A stretch of DNA of 38,883 bases, taken from the NCBI GenBank assembly GCA_029007095.1, contig JAQXHF010000079.1, forward strand, positions 1-38,883, read 5' to 3'. Below are positions 23,542 through 33,861 of this stretch, piece by piece (the first letter of the stretch is position 1; each line of letters opens with the position of its first letter). The notes below the pieces were generated by a model. The model had not been told where the DNA came from. It did not search any database and saw only the letters and a program-made list of their open reading frames with translations. The position numbers and the translations under genes are program-made. Source of the stretch: Clostridia bacterium. GTDB lineage: Bacteria; Bacillota; Clostridia; Oscillospirales; Acutalibacteraceae.

Positions 23542-23655
23542 TTAGCCCTGACGCTGTTTGTGCTTGGGATTCTCACAGATTACCATGACTTTTCCCTTGC
23601 GCTTAATAATCTTGCACTTCTCGCAAATTTTCTTTACAGAAGGTCTGACTTTCAT
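23542..23655 (-). CDS. rpmJ: 50S ribosomal protein L36 (not in ORF track)
   Basis: The 37-codon frame is too short for the track. It starts at 23655, behind GGAGG, with [14 protein letters not shown] and ends KHKQRQG with TAA. Cys 11, Cys 14, Cys 27 and His 32 form the zinc ribbon of the C+ form. Its position between infA and rpsM is the standard one. Confidence 0.97.
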   Translation of the reverse strand: MKVRPSVKKICEKCKIIKRKGKVMVICENPKHKQRQG

Positions 23656-23688
23656 TTGTATGCCCTCCTTGAAAAATTGGCCTTTAGC

Positions 23689-23907
23689 TTATTTTGATCG
23701 CCAAGTTATGCGTCCGCGAGTGAGATCGTATGGCGAAACTTCGACCTTCACTTTATCTCCGGGAAGGATTCGGATGTAATTCATCCTGAGCTTGCCCGAA
23801 ATGTGCGCCAGTATTCTGTGACCGTTTTCCAGCTCAACCTGAAAGGTTGCATTTGGCAATGCCTCAATGACAGTTCCTTCAAGTTCAAGCATATCCTGTT
23901 TTGACAT
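23689..23907 (-). CDS. infA: Translation initiation factor IF-1
   Basis: The 72-residue OB-fold protein binds the A site of the 30S subunit during initiation. [18 protein letters not shown] and [19 protein letters not shown] are diagnostic, and it ends [11 protein letters not shown]. It lies 13 bp after map. The KOW-domain gene found between map and infA in some Firmicutes is absent. Confidence 0.98.
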   Translation of the reverse strand: MSKQDMLELEGTVIEALPNATFQVELENGHRILAHISGKLRMNYIRILPGDKVKVEVSPYDLTRGRITWRSK

Positions 23908-23920
23908 ATACTAAACCTCC

Positions 23921-24670
23921 TTAAAGCAGAGTAAGTATCTTTGGACCGCTCGGTGTTATTGCAACCGTGTGTTCAAAGTGGGCGGACAGCTTACCGTCTC
24001 TGGTTTTTACCGTCCAACCGTCGGGTAATGTTTTGACTCCTGCTTTACCCTCGTTAATCATGGGTTCGATAGCAATCGTCATACCCGGCAACAGGCGAAC
24101 TCCCCTACCGGGTGTTCCGAAATTCGGTACACTTGGATCTTCATGCAGCGAGTTGCCGACTCCGTGTCCTACAAATTCACGGACAACAGAAAATCCGCGT
24201 GACTCGCAATACTGAGCAATAGCCGAACCGATATCACCGATTCTGCCGCCTGCGACAGCTTTCTGAATTCCTACATAAAGGCTTTCTTTGGTCGTGTCGC
24301 ACAGCCGCTTCGCTTCCGGGCTCATCTTGCCCGCCGCGAAAGTAGCAGCATTATCGCCGTTAAAACCGTTCAACTCGGCGCCAAGGTCAATACTGACTAT
24401 GTCGCCTTCTCGTATAACACGCTTTTTGCTCGGTATTCCATGAATGACCTCGTCGTTTATGGAAATGCATGCCGTAGCAGGATAGCCGTTATAATTAAGG
24501 AAATTAGGTTTAGCTCCGCATTTCACAATATAATCATAGGCTATCTTGTCTATCTCGCCGGTTGTTACACCCGGCTCGACAGCCTCACCTGCTAACTTTA
24601 ATGCTCCTGCCGAAATGATGCATGCCTCTCGCATGAGAGCAAGCTCTCTGTTCGTTTTGAGCACTATCAT
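23921..24670 (-). CDS. map: Methionine aminopeptidase type I
   Basis: The enzyme removes the initiator methionine from nascent proteins. It has 249 residues in the pita-bread fold. The metal ligands are visible: D95 in SIDLG, D106 in NGDNAATF, His in EFVGHGVG, Glu in IAIEPMINEG and Glu in HFEHTVAI. There is no N-terminal zinc-finger extension. It is placed only 2 bp after adk and is probably translated by reinitiation. Confidence 0.97.
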   Translation of the reverse strand: MIVLKTNRELALMREACIISAGALKLAGEAVEPGVTTGEIDKIAYDYIVKCGAKPNFLNYNGYPATACISINDEVIHGIPSKKRVIREGDIVSIDLGAELNGFNGDNAATFAAGKMSPEAKRLCDTTKESLYVGIQKAVAGGRIGDIGSAIAQYCESRGFSVVREFVGHGVGNSLHEDPSVPNFGTPGRGVRLLPGMTIAIEPMINEGKAGVKTLPDGWTVKTRDGKLSAHFEHTVAITPSGPKILTLL

Positions 24671-24672
24671 GC

Positions 24673-25305
24673 TTAATCCTCCAATGCCTTGAGTGTGAGA
24701 GCCGTTGTATCGGCTACATCCTCCTGGCCTTCAACTACTCTGAGAATTCCTTTCGCTGAGTAGTAATCCTTGAGCGGCTCAGTCTGCTTGTGGTAAACTT
24801 CAAGTCTCTCAAGTACGGTGTCGGGATGATCGTCCTTACGCTGAATAAGCTCTGCGTCGCAGACATCGCAAACGCCGTCCATAGCCGGAGCCTTATACTC
24901 CGTATGATAGGTAGCGCCGCATGACTTGCAAACTCTTCTGCCCGACATTCTTGCAATGATTTTCTCGTCCGGAACCTCAATATCAATTACTCTGTCGATA
25001 TCTATTCCCATAGCGTCGAGAGCCTCGGCCTGAGGAATAGTACGCGGAAATCCGTCGAGTATAAAACCGTTGCTGCAATCATCTTTGCCGAGTCTGTCCT
25101 TGATGATGCCGATTACGACATCATCGGGAACAAGTTGACCGGCGTCAATATAGGACTTAGCTTTAAGTCCCATTTCCGTGCCCTTTGAAAGAGCTTCGCG
25201 GATAATGTTTCCTGTTGAAACAGCGGGTATATTGAGCTTGTTGCAAATTACCTCAGCCTGAGTACCCTTACCCGCTCCGGGAGCTCCGAGAAGAATCAAC
25301 TTCAT
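24673..25305 (-). CDS. adk: Adenylate kinase, zinc-type LID
   Basis: The enzyme interconverts ATP plus AMP and 2 ADP. The start is moved to 25305 (210 residues), where AAAGGAG precedes the ATG; the track start overlaps the secY stop. The P-loop is GAPGAGKG (7-14), the AMP site DGFPRT (84-89), and the LID holds Cys 126, 129, 146 and 149 for a structural zinc, common in Gram-positives. It sits 17 bp after secY, the standard place in the spc operon. Confidence 0.97.
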   Translation of the reverse strand: MKLILLGAPGAGKGTQAEVICNKLNIPAVSTGNIIREALSKGTEMGLKAKSYIDAGQLVPDDVVIGIIKDRLGKDDCSNGFILDGFPRTIPQAEALDAMGIDIDRVIDIEVPDEKIIARMSGRRVCKSCGATYHTEYKAPAMDGVCDVCDAELIQRKDDHPDTVLERLEVYHKQTEPLKDYYSAKGILRVVEGQEDVADTTALTLKALED

Positions 25306-25322
25306 TTGAAAGCTCCTTTCTA

Positions 25323-26651
25323 TCAATCAAGGAATCCCTTGTAATGACGCATCATCATCTGAGATTCAATCTGTTTAACAGTTTCAAGCGCGACACCAAC
25401 AAGAATGATTATTGATGTACCGCCGAGAGAAATCTGCATTCCGTCACCGTCAAGCGCAGCAGAAGTAATAAGCTGGAAGAGGATCGGGAACAGCGCAACA
25501 ACAGAAAGAAGAAGAGCGCCGAGAAGGATAATTCTTGATAATACCTTTGAAATGTAATCCGAAGTCGGCTTGCCCGGACGAATACCCGGAATAGCGCCGC
25601 TGTTCTTACGGATGTTGTTTGCCATTTCGATCGGATTGTACTGAATTGAAGCATAGAAATATGCAAAGAATATAATCAATACAAAGTACAAAATCGCATA
25701 TACCCAGCTATTGCTGCTGAAGTATTTAAAGAAATGGTCATACCAGCCGTCGCCTGCCGATGCACCGACAAAAAGATTGATTGTCGGGGGAAGCGAAAGA
25801 ATAGAGCTGGCGAAGATAACGGGGAGAACACCGGACATATTAACCTTGATGGGGATATGTGTGCTCTGTCCGCCGTACATTTTACGACCTACAACTCTCT
25901 TAGCATACTGAACCGGAATACGGCGCTCAGCATTGTCCATCCATACGATATAAGCAACCATAAGGAGAAGACATACAGCAACTACAACAGAAAGAACTGC
26001 GTAAACGCCGCCTCTTGAGAAGTAACCGGTCTCCGAACCGAAAAGCTGTGCAATAATAGTGGGAATTCTGGAAACGATACCTGCAAAAAGGATAAGCGAG
26101 ATACCGTTGCCGACGCCCTTGTCATTTATCTGCTCACCGAGCCACATAATAAATGCGGTACCGGCTGTGAAGCAGAGTATAATAACAACCGCCTGGAAAA
26201 TTTCAGCAAAAGTGCCTGTAACACTCATAAGATTGCCGTTGCCGCGCAGATAGAAGTAATAAGCTGTACTTTGAAGCAAGCCAAGAGCAACTGTAACATA
26301 ACGAGTGATAGTTGCTATCTTCTTTCTGCCTTCCTCGCCGTCCTTAGCGAGTCGCTCAAGAGGAGGAATAGCGACAGTCAACAACTGCATGATGATGGAG
26401 CTGTTAATATACGGAGTAACCGACATAGCGAATATTGTACCGTAATTAAAAGCGTCACCCGTCATCATATTCAAATATTCCATAAATGTGCCGGACATTG
26501 CTGCGTCTGTGAAGATGCCGTCAGCGCCCGCATTTACGAACGGTACGGGGATAGCCGCGCCGACACGGAATATAAGAAGAATTAATGCTGTGAATAACAT
26601 TTTCTTACGAAGATCAGCGATCTTCCAAGCATTGGCAAGCGTCTTTAACAT
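25323..26651 (-). CDS. secY: Preprotein translocase channel subunit SecY
   Basis: This 442-residue integral membrane protein forms the Sec channel, with about ten transmembrane helices. LIFRVGAAIPVPFV marks helix 1 and the plug follows. ERRIPVQYAKR and the cytoplasmic loop PGIRPGKPTSDYI are conserved SecA/ribosome contact sites. Its ATG touches the rplO stop with no gap, and the ribosome-binding site AGAGGTGG lies inside rplO, so translation is coupled. It would export the signal-peptide proteins of this window. Confidence 0.98.
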   Translation of the reverse strand: MLKTLANAWKIADLRKKMLFTALILLIFRVGAAIPVPFVNAGADGIFTDAAMSGTFMEYLNMMTGDAFNYGTIFAMSVTPYINSSIIMQLLTVAIPPLERLAKDGEEGRKKIATITRYVTVALGLLQSTAYYFYLRGNGNLMSVTGTFAEIFQAVVIILCFTAGTAFIMWLGEQINDKGVGNGISLILFAGIVSRIPTIIAQLFGSETGYFSRGGVYAVLSVVVAVCLLLMVAYIVWMDNAERRIPVQYAKRVVGRKMYGGQSTHIPIKVNMSGVLPVIFASSILSLPPTINLFVGASAGDGWYDHFFKYFSSNSWVYAILYFVLIIFFAYFYASIQYNPIEMANNIRKNSGAIPGIRPGKPTSDYISKVLSRIILLGALLLSVVALFPILFQLITSAALDGDGMQISLGGTSIIILVGVALETVKQIESQMMMRHYKGFLD

Positions 26652-27095
26652 TTATACCACCTCTGCAATTCCGCCCGCAGCTTCAATCTTCTGCTTAGCA
26701 GATTCTGAGAATGCGTTTGCCTTTACTGTAAGCTTCTTGCTAAGCTCGCCGTTACCGAGGATTTTAACGCCGTCAAAGGAATTCTTAACAAGACCGGCGT
26801 TTGCAAGTGCGTTTACATCTACTACCGCGCCGTTATCAAACTTAGCTTCGAGAGAAGAAACATTGACAGCAACTATCTCCTTGCGGAAAATGTTGTTGAA
26901 TCCTCTCTTGGGAAGGCGTCTCTGCAAAGGCATCTGGCCGCCCTCAAAGCCCGGACGCATTCCGCGACCTGCTCTGGCTTTCTGACCTTTATGACCTTTA
27001 CCTGCTGTCTTACCCTGACCTGAACCGGCGCCTCTGCCTATACGCTTACGCTCCTTGGTGGAACCGGCTACCGGTGAAAGTTCGTGCAACTTCAT
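26652..27095 (-). CDS. rplO: 50S ribosomal protein L15
   Basis: The start is taken at 27095 (147 residues), with AAGGAGG upstream; the track start is three codons earlier. [12 protein letters not shown] leads to the Gly/Arg/Lys-rich extension [16 protein letters not shown] that threads into 23S rRNA. The C-terminal globular domain is intact. It is followed without a gap by secY. Confidence 0.98.
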   Translation of the reverse strand: MKLHELSPVAGSTKERKRIGRGAGSGQGKTAGKGHKGQKARAGRGMRPGFEGGQMPLQRRLPKRGFNNIFRKEIVAVNVSSLEAKFDNGAVVDVNALANAGLVKNSFDGVKILGNGELSKKLTVKANAFSESAKQKIEAAGGIAEVV

Positions 27096-27112
27096 AATTC
27101 GCACCTCCTTGC

Positions 27113-27292
27113 TTATGCTTCGGTTACCTGGATAAGGTGAGCAATCTTCTTCACCTTACCAAGCGTCTGCGGATTGTTCGGCTGAACCGAAATGTCTCCA
27201 ATTTTGTGAAGACCAAGTGCATGAGCGGTGGCAATCTGGTCCTTTTTGCTGCCGATCAAGCTCTTAACGAGCTTTACCTGTACATCTGCCAT
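27113..27292 (-). CDS. rpmD: 50S ribosomal protein L30 (not in ORF track)
   Basis: A 59-residue frame below the track cutoff fills the gap between rplO and rpsE. It reads [19 protein letters not shown], then [10 protein letters not shown], and ends HLIQVTEA. The LVKSLIG-x-x-K-x-Q and LGL-x-KIG blocks are the L30 signature. The bacterial short form has one ferredoxin-like fold. It sits 14 bp after rpsE. Confidence 0.97.
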   Translation of the reverse strand: MADVQVKLVKSLIGSKKDQIATAHALGLHKIGDISVQPNNPQTLGKVKKIAHLIQVTEA

Positions 27293-27306
27293 TTATACCA
27301 CCCTCC

Positions 27307-27807
27307 TTAACCTAAAATTTCCTTTGCCGACTTGTTGCGAACTGCTGCAACCTCATCGACATCACGGAGTTTTGAAAGACCGTCAATAGTAGCTCTGACT
27401 ACATTGCACGGATTGTTTGAACGCAAAGCCTTAGAACGGATATCCTTGATACCTACCATCTCAACAACAGCACGAACAGGACCGCCGGCAATAACTCCGG
27501 TACCGGGTGCGGCAGGCTTCAAAAGAACTTCTCCTGCGCCGAACTTACCGATAATCTCATGAGGAATTGTTGTTCCTTTAAGAGATACCTTAATAAGATT
27601 TTTCTTAGCGTCCTCGATACCTTTACGGATAGCGTCCGGAACTTCGCCTGACTTGCCCAGACCGAAGCCAACTGTTCCGTTGCCGTCACCGACGACTACG
27701 AGAGCAGCAAACTTGAAGATACGGCCGCCTTTAACTGTCTTAGAAACACGGTTGATAGTAACAACGCGTTCCTGAAGCTCCATAGCCGATGCATCAATCT
27801 TAGCCAA
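27307..27807 (-). CDS. rpsE: 30S ribosomal protein S5
   Basis: The 166-residue S5 has the N-terminal double-stranded RNA-binding fold ([32 protein letters not shown]). The KTVKGGR loop is the place where spectinomycin-resistance changes occur; it is wild-type-like here. The C-terminal domain holds [15 protein letters not shown]. It functions in decoding accuracy at the mRNA entry site. Confidence 0.98.
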   Translation of the reverse strand: MAKIDASAMELQERVVTINRVSKTVKGGRIFKFAALVVVGDGNGTVGFGLGKSGEVPDAIRKGIEDAKKNLIKVSLKGTTIPHEIIGKFGAGEVLLKPAAPGTGVIAGGPVRAVVEMVGIKDIRSKALRSNNPCNVVRATIDGLSKLRDVDEVAAVRNKSAKEILG

Positions 27808-27825
27808 AAGTAACTCCTCCTTAAC

Positions 27826-28185
27826 TTAGAACTTGAGGCCGCCCTCACGGGCGCCTTCGGCCAGTTCCTGAACACGGCCGTGATATATATAACCACCGCG
27901 GTCAAAAACGCATTTGTCAATGCCTTTTTCAGCGGCGCGCTTTGCGAGAACCTCGCCCACCTTACGGGCTGCGGCTTTGTTTCCGCCATATTCCGCAAAA
28001 TCCTTCTCAACAGTAGAAGCTGAAGCAATAGTTACACCTGCTACATCATCTATTAACTGAGCGTAGATATGCTGTAATGAACGGAAAACATCAAGGCGCG
28101 GGCACTCAGCAGTGCCGGAGATCTTGTTACGCACTCTTTCGTGGCGAGCAAGTCTTGCCTTTTTACTGTCTGGTCTGTTAACCAT
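27826..28185 (-). CDS. rplR: 50S ribosomal protein L18
   Basis: The 119-residue L18 binds 5S rRNA together with L5. The basic N-terminus ([15 protein letters not shown]) and [18 protein letters not shown] are typical, as is the [20 protein letters not shown] ending. It has 18 bp to rpsE and 24 bp from rplF. Confidence 0.98.
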   Translation of the reverse strand: MVNRPDSKKARLARHERVRNKISGTAECPRLDVFRSLQHIYAQLIDDVAGVTIASASTVEKDFAEYGGNKAAARKVGEVLAKRAAEKGIDKCVFDRGGYIYHGRVQELAEGAREGGLKF

Positions 28186-28209
28186 AAGTGTTTCACTCCT
28201 TCATTAAGA

Positions 28210-28755
28210 TTATTTGCCACCCTTACCGGTTTTACCTTCCTTGCGGCGGATATGCTCATCAGCATATTTGATACCCTTGCCCTTGTAAGGCTCCGGAGGA
28301 CGCTTTTCGCGTACTTCAGCGGCAAACTGACCTACCTTCTGTTTGTCAGGACCGGAAATAACGATTTTATTCGGTGCCGGAACTTCGATTTTGATACCTT
28401 CCGGCTGAGCAACGATTACCTGATGTGAGTAACCGATATTCAAAACAAGGTCTGTACCCTGCATAGCGGCACGATAACCGATACCGTTGATTTCAAGCTC
28501 TTTCTTGAAGCCTTCGTGAACGCCCTTAACCATATTGGCAATGAGAGTTCTTGTAAGACCGTGAAGAGATTTGTTGAGCTTCTCATCATTCGGACGGGTA
28601 ACGATAACCTCGTTGTTCTCAACAGCGATATTCATATTGCTGTTGAAAGTCTCGGTAAGAGTGCCCTGAGGGCCCTTAGCCGTAACAGTGCTGCCGTCAA
28701 CCTGAACATCGACGCCTGCGGGAATTGCGACCGGTAATCTACCTATTCGTGACAT
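28210..28755 (-). CDS. rplF: 50S ribosomal protein L6
   Basis: The 181-residue L6 consists of two related domains near the factor-binding region. [15 protein letters not shown] starts it and [15 protein letters not shown] is the conserved C-terminal signature. A short Lys/Gly tail (GKTGKGGK) ends it. It stands 15 bp after rpsH. Confidence 0.98.
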   Translation of the reverse strand: MSRIGRLPVAIPAGVDVQVDGSTVTAKGPQGTLTETFNSNMNIAVENNEVIVTRPNDEKLNKSLHGLTRTLIANMVKGVHEGFKKELEINGIGYRAAMQGTDLVLNIGYSHQVIVAQPEGIKIEVPAPNKIVISGPDKQKVGQFAAEVREKRPPEPYKGKGIKYADEHIRRKEGKTGKGGK

Positions 28756-28770
28756 CCTAACAGCACCCCC

Positions 28771-29169
28771 TTACCATACAAACGCAAGAACTTCGCCGCC
28801 GATGTTGGCTTTGCGTGCGTCCTTGTCGGTCATTACGCCCTTGGAAGTGGAAACGATTGCGATGCCGAGGCCTTTCATAACCTTAGGCATATCTTCGCAA
28901 CTCGAATAAATACGCAGACCGGGCTTTGATACTCTGCGTAAGCCTGTTATAGCTGAAGTCTTGTTCTGACCGTATTTGAGAGCAATCTCGATCATGCCCT
29001 GCTTACCGTCGTCCTCGACCTTAAAGCTCTTAATGTATCCCTCATCAACAAGAATCTGAGCAATTGCTTTCTTCATGTTTGACGCGGGGACTTTGACAGA
29101 ATCATGTTTTGCAGAACTTGCGTTACGAATTCTGGTCAACATATCTGCTATAGCATCTGTAGTTTGCAT
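28771..29169 (-). CDS. rpsH: 30S ribosomal protein S8
   Basis: The 132-residue S8 binds the central domain of 16S rRNA. It starts [20 protein letters not shown] and ends with [20 protein letters not shown], the conserved RNA-contacting block. In E. coli S8 is the repressor of its own operon; no copy of that target site was identified here. Confidence 0.98.
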   Translation of the reverse strand: MQTTDAIADMLTRIRNASSAKHDSVKVPASNMKKAIAQILVDEGYIKSFKVEDDGKQGMIEIALKYGQNKTSAITGLRRVSKPGLRIYSSCEDMPKVMKGLGIAIVSTSKGVMTDKDARKANIGGEVLAFVW

Positions 29170-29199
29170 ACTGTCAACCTCCTTATTGCAATTGCTTGC

Positions 29200-29385
29200 T
29201 TACCAGCTGGCTTTCTTCACACCGGGGATCTGACCTGCATGGGCAAGTTCCCTGAAGCAGATACGGCAAACTCCGTACTTGCGAAGATAGGCATGTGGTC
29301 TGCCACAGATTTTGCATCTGTTGTAAGCTCTTGATGAGTACTTAGCAGGAGCTGCCTGCTTAACTTTCATTGATTTCTTAGCCAC
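29200..29385 (-). CDS. rpsN: 30S ribosomal protein S14, zinc-binding type Z
   Basis: The 61-residue short form has Cys 24, 27, 40 and 43 for one zinc (CKIC and CRIC). [14 protein letters not shown] and the IPGVKKASW end are typical of the ancestral Gram-positive form. It sits between rplE and rpsH, as in Bacillus. Confidence 0.98.
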   Translation of the reverse strand: MAKKSMKVKQAAPAKYSSRAYNRCKICGRPHAYLRKYGVCRICFRELAHAGQIPGVKKASW

Positions 29386-29397
29386 AATAAACCCTCC

Positions 29398-29940
29398 TTA
29401 TCTTGCGAACGGAGCGCCCATAAGCGTAAGCAGCTCACGAGCTTCTTCGTCTGTTTTGGCTGTGGTCACGAAGCTGATGTCCATACCGCGAACCTTATCA
29501 ATCTTATCATAGTCGATTTCCGGGAAAATCAACTGTTCCTTGATACCCAAGGAGTAGTTACCGCGACCGTCGAAAGAGTTTGCGTTGATTCCCCTGAAAT
29601 CACGAACTCTCGGAAGAGCGAGATTGAAGAATCTGTCCATAAACTCATACATTCTGTCGCCGCGAAGCGTAACTTTAACGCCGATAGTCATTCCCTCACG
29701 GAGCTTGAAGTTAGCGACGGATTTCTTTGCCTTACAGAGATACGGCTTCTGACCGGTAATCTGCATAAGGTCAGAGGAGATAGCGTCAATAACCTTCGGG
29801 TTATCTCTTGCTTCGCCGCATCCGACATTTATAACAATCTTATCAAGCTTCGGGATTTGCATGACGCTCTTGTACTCAAACTTCTTCATCAAAGCCGGTG
29901 CGACTTCGTTCAGATAGGTTTCTTTTAACCTTGCTGCCAT
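29398..29940 (-). CDS. rplE: 50S ribosomal protein L5
   Basis: The 180-residue L5 binds 5S rRNA and contacts P-site tRNA and S13. [14 protein letters not shown] and [16 protein letters not shown] are its core, and the C-terminal half has [20 protein letters not shown]. It lies 12 bp upstream of rpsN. Confidence 0.98.
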   Translation of the reverse strand: MAARLKETYLNEVAPALMKKFEYKSVMQIPKLDKIVINVGCGEARDNPKVIDAISSDLMQITGQKPYLCKAKKSVANFKLREGMTIGVKVTLRGDRMYEFMDRFFNLALPRVRDFRGINANSFDGRGNYSLGIKEQLIFPEIDYDKIDKVRGMDISFVTTAKTDEEARELLTLMGAPFAR

Positions 29941-29959
29941 CTGTCATGTTCCTCCCTAA

Positions 29960-30286
29960 TTAAAATTCTGCATTGCATTTTTTGCAAATGCGTTTCTTAT
30001 TCTTCTCGCCCTCTGCCTTAACAGCATGACCGACTCTTGTCGGCTTGCCGCACTTGGGGCAAATGAGCTGAACCTTATCGGCATACAGAGCGCTTTCAGC
30101 CTTAATAAGGCCGCCCTCTTCGCCCATTCTTCTGGGCTTTACATGCTTGGTAACGATGTTAACGCCCTTGACGATAACCTTTCCCTCTGACGGAGAAACT
30201 TCCATTACCTCGCCCTTTTTGCCGCGGTATTTACCGTTGATAACGACAACCTGGTCGCCCTTCTTAACGTGTACCTTATTATTCAT
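29960..30286 (-). CDS. rplX: 50S ribosomal protein L24 with a C-terminal zinc-ribbon-like tail
   Basis: The 108-residue L24 has the KOW motif ([18 protein letters not shown]), an assembly initiator at the tunnel exit. The C-terminal third holds CPKCGKPTR and CKKCNAEF, two CxxC knuckles that could bind zinc, as in many Clostridia L24 proteins. The start ATG has GGGGGTG upstream. Confidence 0.97.
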   Translation of the reverse strand: MNNKVHVKKGDQVVVINGKYRGKKGEVMEVSPSEGKVIVKGVNIVTKHVKPRRMGEEGGLIKAESALYADKVQLICPKCGKPTRVGHAVKAEGEKNKKRICKKCNAEF

Positions 30287-30301
30287 TGTTGCACCCCCTG
30301 A

Positions 30302-30670
30302 TTAAAGCACTTCGGGAGCCAGAGAAAGAATCTTCATGAATTCCTTATCACGAAGCTCTCTTGCCACAGGTCCGAAAATACGCGTGCCCTTTGGGTTTTT
30401 ATCATCCCTGATTATAACGGCTGCATTCTCATCGAAGCGAATGTAAGTACCGTCGTTGCGGCGAACACCGCTGGCAGTTCTAACTACGACTGCCTTTACA
30501 ACCTCACCTTTTTTAACAACGCCACCGGGTGCTGCTTTCTTAACCGAAGCAACGATAACGTCGCCAATGTTGGCGTACTTTCTGCCGGTACCACCGAGAA
30601 CTCGGATACATCTGATCTCCTTTGCTCCGGTGTTGTCGGCAACTTTGAGGTTACTTTCTTGCTGTATCAC
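30302..30670 (-). CDS. rplN: 50S ribosomal protein L14
   Basis: The 122-residue L14 is one of the most conserved ribosomal proteins and forms intersubunit bridges. [19 protein letters not shown] and [12 protein letters not shown] are diagnostic. It is 15 bp upstream of rplX. Confidence 0.98.
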   Translation of the reverse strand: MIQQESNLKVADNTGAKEIRCIRVLGGTGRKYANIGDVIVASVKKAAPGGVVKKGEVVKAVVVRTASGVRRNDGTYIRFDENAAVIIRDDKNPKGTRIFGPVARELRDKEFMKILSLAPEVL

Positions 30671-30697
30671 AGTTTTTGCCTCCTTACACCTGCCAAA

Positions 30698-30955
30698 TTA
30701 TTTGGCCTTCTCGATAATCTCGACAACACGCCATCTCTTGTCCTTGGACAGAGGACGGGTTTCCATAATCAAAACCTTATCGCCAACGCCGCACTCGTTC
30801 TTCTCGTCGTGAGCCTTAAACTTAATAGTACGGTTAACGATCTTCTTGTAAAGCGGATGCTTTACCTTATCCTTAACAGTAACAACAACGGTTTTGTCCA
30901 TCTTGTCGCTGCTTACAATACCTACACGGGTTTTTCTGAGGTTTCTTTCTTCCAT
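30698..30955 (-). CDS. rpsQ: 30S ribosomal protein S17
   Basis: The start is moved to 30955 (85 residues), where GGGAGG precedes the ATG; the track start at 30976 overlaps the rpmC stop and would put this ribosome-binding site inside the gene. [19 protein letters not shown] and [16 protein letters not shown] are the S17 OB-fold signatures. Confidence 0.97.
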   Translation of the reverse strand: MEERNLRKTRVGIVSSDKMDKTVVVTVKDKVKHPLYKKIVNRTIKFKAHDEKNECGVGDKVLIMETRPLSKDKRWRVVEIIEKAK

Positions 30956-30975
30956 CACAGTTAACCTCCCTTTCA

Positions 30976-31179
30976 TTACGACTCAGCGCCGTGAAGCTCG
31001 ATATCACGCTGAACAGTCTTTATTCTTGCGATATCCTTCTTAACGGCGTTAATACGCATCGGGTTGTCGAGCTGGTTAATAGCCTGCTGGAAGCGAAGCT
31101 TAAAGAGCTCGTCTTTCAAGTCATGGAGCTTTGCGTCAAGCTGTTCAGCTGACATCTTTCTGATTTCACTTGCTTTCAT
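30976..31179 (-). CDS. rpmC: 50S ribosomal protein L29
   Basis: The 67-residue helical hairpin starts [18 protein letters not shown] and contains [17 protein letters not shown], the L29 hallmark. It lies at the tunnel exit next to L23. Start and rplP stop share one base (TAATG), so its translation is coupled. Confidence 0.97.
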   Translation of the reverse strand: MKASEIRKMSAEQLDAKLHDLKDELFKLRFQQAINQLDNPMRINAVKKDIARIKTVQRDIELHGAES

Positions 31180-31601
31180 TACTGCTCAACCCCCTCGTCC
31201 TTTGATACGAACTTGCACTTGATGGGAAGCTTTGTAGCTGCAAGACGGAGAGCCTCACGAGCTGTTGCCTCGTCAACACCTGCAATTTCAAACATAACTC
31301 TGCCCGGCTTAACTACTGCAACCCAGTATTCGGGCGAACCTTTACCGGAACCCATTCGGGTTTCAGCCGGCTTCTCTGTAATCGGCTTATCCGGGAAAAT
31401 TTTAATCCAAACCTGACCGTTACGCTTGATGTAACGAGTCATGGCGATACGAGCCGCCTCAATCTGGTTGGAAGTGATCCATGCCGGTTCAAGAGCTTGA
31501 AGACCAAAATCACCGTTTGTAACCTTGTTACCACGGGTAGCCTTACCTTTAAGGCGTCCTCTCTGAACACGGCGGTATTTAACTCTCTTAGGTAAAAGCA
31601 T
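31179..31601 (-). CDS. rplP: 50S ribosomal protein L16
   Basis: The 140-residue L16 shapes the A-site tRNA pocket. [19 protein letters not shown] and [19 protein letters not shown] are conserved. Both ends share single bases with its neighbours (TAATG with rpsC and with rpmC), giving a tightly coupled rpsC-rplP-rpmC block. Confidence 0.98.
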   Translation of the reverse strand: MLLPKRVKYRRVQRGRLKGKATRGNKVTNGDFGLQALEPAWITSNQIEAARIAMTRYIKRNGQVWIKIFPDKPITEKPAETRMGSGKGSPEYWVAVVKPGRVMFEIAGVDEATAREALRLAATKLPIKCKFVSKDEGVEQ

Positions 31602-32278
31602 TATTTAGAACCCTCCTTGCGGCGCGGTCTGCGGTTGCTGCTTTCATGGAGAACCTCGCCCTTGTAAAGCCAAACCTTAACACCGATACGGCCATAGGTT
31701 GTCTTTGCCTCAGCGAAACCGTAGTCAATGTCTGCACGGATGGTCTGAAGCGGGATTGTACCCTCATGATAAGTCTCGGAACGAGCAATTTCTGCACCGC
31801 CCAAACGACCTGATACCTGAATTTTGATGCCCTTAGCACCGAGCTTCATTGTGCGTCCGATGCACTGCTTCATAGCGCGGCGGAAAGATACTCGTCTTTC
31901 AAGCTGGCCTGCAATGTTCTCGGCTACAAGCTGTGCGTCGAGGTCGGGCTGCTTGATTTCGATAATGTTGATCGAAACATCCTTGTCGCCGCCGAGCTTT
32001 TTCTTACAAATTTCTTTAAGCTTCTCGATTTCCGAGCCGCCGCGACCGATTACCATGCCCGGCTTAGCGCACTGAATGTTGATGTAAACACGCTTTGCGT
32101 CACGCTCGATTTCAACCTTTGGTACACCTGCAGGAGCGAGTGTAGCAAGAAGGTACTCACGAAGCTTGTAATCCTCAACAAGAGTATCGCCGAAGTTCTT
32201 TTTATCAGCGTACCAGCGGGATTCCCAATTCTTAATAACACCGATTCTAAGACCGGTAGGATTTATTTTCTGGCCCAT
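31601..32278 (-). CDS. rpsC: 30S ribosomal protein S3
   Basis: The 225-residue S3 lies at the mRNA entry channel. The KH domain contains [16 protein letters not shown]; the C-terminal domain has [21 protein letters not shown] short basic tail ends it ([11 protein letters not shown]). It starts 19 bp after rplV. Confidence 0.98.
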   Translation of the reverse strand: MGQKINPTGLRIGVIKNWESRWYADKKNFGDTLVEDYKLREYLLATLAPAGVPKVEIERDAKRVYINIQCAKPGMVIGRGGSEIEKLKEICKKKLGGDKDVSINIIEIKQPDLDAQLVAENIAGQLERRVSFRRAMKQCIGRTMKLGAKGIKIQVSGRLGGAEIARSETYHEGTIPLQTIRADIDYGFAEAKTTYGRIGVKVWLYKGEVLHESSNRRPRRKEGSK

Positions 32279-32297
32279 TTGTTTACCTCCTCCTCGC

Positions 32298-32630
32298 TTA
32301 TTCTGCTTCTCTGAGCACCATTGTGATGTGAGAAGTCTTCTTATTTATTCTGTATGCGCGGCCCTGAGCTCTCGGTCTGATACGCTTGAGGATAGGACCC
32401 TGACATACGAAACATTCTGAAACATAGAGCTTTGAAACATCCATGTCTTTATTTTCCGCATTAGCCATAGCTGATTTAAGCAGCTTAGCAAGCGGTTCAC
32501 ACGCAGCCTTCGGCGTGTGTTTAAGGATAGCCATTGCTTCGTCGCAAGGCTTATTTCTTATAAGGTCAAGCACAATCTGAACCTTTCTGGGCGCTATACG
32601 CACATAGGTTGCTTTTGCTGTTGCTTCCAT
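32298..32630 (-). CDS. rplV: 50S ribosomal protein L22
   Basis: The 110-residue L22 has a long beta hairpin lining the exit tunnel. [17 protein letters not shown] and [18 protein letters not shown] are diagnostic. The loop where macrolide-resistance changes occur (around [10 protein letters not shown]) looks standard. Confidence 0.98.
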   Translation of the reverse strand: MEATAKATYVRIAPRKVQIVLDLIRNKPCDEAMAILKHTPKAACEPLAKLLKSAMANAENKDMDVSKLYVSECFVCQGPILKRIRPRAQGRAYRINKKTSHITMVLREAE

Positions 32631-32653
32631 TGATACACACTCCTTTCGGCTAA

Positions 32654-32935
32654 TTATTTACCGTTATTTGATGTTTTTGAACCTGCATGACCTCTAAAGG
32701 TTCTTGTAGGTGCAAACTCGCCCAACTTATGACCAATCATATCCTCTGTTACATATACAGGAACATGTTTGCGTCCATCATGAACAGCAAATGTGTGGCC
32801 GACAAAGTCGGGGAAGATTGTAGAGCTGCGGCTCCAAGTCTTGAGAACAGTTTTTTCGCCTCTTTCGTTCATTTCGCAAACTCTCTTATAAAGCTTAGGC
32901 TGAACGAAGAAACCTTTTTTAGCGCTTCTGCTCAT
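32654..32935 (-). CDS. rpsS: 30S ribosomal protein S19
   Basis: The 93-residue S19 starts [19 protein letters not shown] and has the core [29 protein letters not shown]. It binds 16S rRNA in the head and contacts S13. It is 23 bp upstream of rplV. Confidence 0.98.
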   Translation of the reverse strand: MSRSAKKGFFVQPKLYKRVCEMNERGEKTVLKTWSRSSTIFPDFVGHTFAVHDGRKHVPVYVTEDMIGHKLGEFAPTRTFRGHAGSKTSNNGK

Positions 32936-32954
32936 AATCTATATCTCCTTTCAC

Positions 32955-33788
32955 TTATTTGCCGTTACGACGTCTTACGATAAGCTTGTTTGAAGCCTTC
33001 TTCTTGTTGCGTGTCTTGTAACCGAGAGCAGGCTTGCCCCACGGAGTAACAGGACCGGGACGACCGATAGGCGACTTACCTTCACCACCACCGTGGGGGT
33101 GATCGTTCGGGTTCATGACAGAACCGCGGACTGTCGGTCTCCAACCCATGTGGCGTTTTCTACCGGCTTTACCGATTTTAACGTTCTCATGGTCAACATT
33201 ACCAACCTGACCGATAGTAGCCATACAGTTGATGGGAACTTTACGAAGCTCGCCGGAGGGAAGTCTTAAAAGAGCAAACTCGCCTTCCTTAGCCATAAGC
33301 TGTGCAGCGTTGCCGGCTGCTCTTGCGAGCTGACCGCCGCGGCCGGGATAAAGCTCAACATTATGAACGAAAGTACCTGTCGGGATATTGACAAGCGGAA
33401 GAGCATTACCGGGTTTAATATCGGCGTCGGGACCGGCCATAACCGTGTCGCCAACATTTAATCCTGCCGGAGCGAGGATATAGCTCTTTGTTCCGTCCTC
33501 ATACTTGATGAGAGCGATGTGAGCGGAGCGGTTGGGATCGTACTCGATTGTAGCAACCTCAGCCGGTACATCAAACTTTGCTCTCTTGAAGTCGATTACA
33601 CGGTACTTCTTACGGTTTGCGCCACCGCGATGACGAACTGTAATGCGACCGTAGCTGTTTCGACCTGATTTGTTTCTCAGGGGCTCAAGAAGACTCTTCT
33701 CGGGAGCGACCTTTGAAATCTCTGAATAATCTGTAACCGACATATTTCTTCGTGAATTTGAAGTCGGCTTATAGACCTTGATCGACAT
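32955..33788 (-). CDS. rplB: 50S ribosomal protein L2
   Basis: The start is set at 33788 (277 residues), with AAAGGAG upstream and the expected [16 protein letters not shown]2 lies at the peptidyl-transferase base. The conserved [17 protein letters not shown] block carries the functionally important His residues. A 73-bp gap to rplW upstream is one of the widest in the cluster. Confidence 0.98.
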   Translation of the reverse strand: MSIKVYKPTSNSRRNMSVTDYSEISKVAPEKSLLEPLRNKSGRNSYGRITVRHRGGANRKKYRVIDFKRAKFDVPAEVATIEYDPNRSAHIALIKYEDGTKSYILAPAGLNVGDTVMAGPDADIKPGNALPLVNIPTGTFVHNVELYPGRGGQLARAAGNAAQLMAKEGEFALLRLPSGELRKVPINCMATIGQVGNVDHENVKIGKAGRKRHMGWRPTVRGSVMNPNDHPHGGGEGKSPIGRPGPVTPWGKPALGYKTRNKKKASNKLIVRRRNGK

Positions 33789-33861
33789 TTGATTCACACT
33801 CCTTTAAATGGCTTAGCGGAGTATGTCGAACTCCATACATTGCCACCGGAATTTCTGTTAA

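Noticed and set aside
33789-33861. A hidden small gene or regulatory RNA in the 73-bp rplB-rplW gap
   Set aside because: Only a weak GGAGT/ACTCC inverted repeat is present, with no reading frame or conserved leader features.
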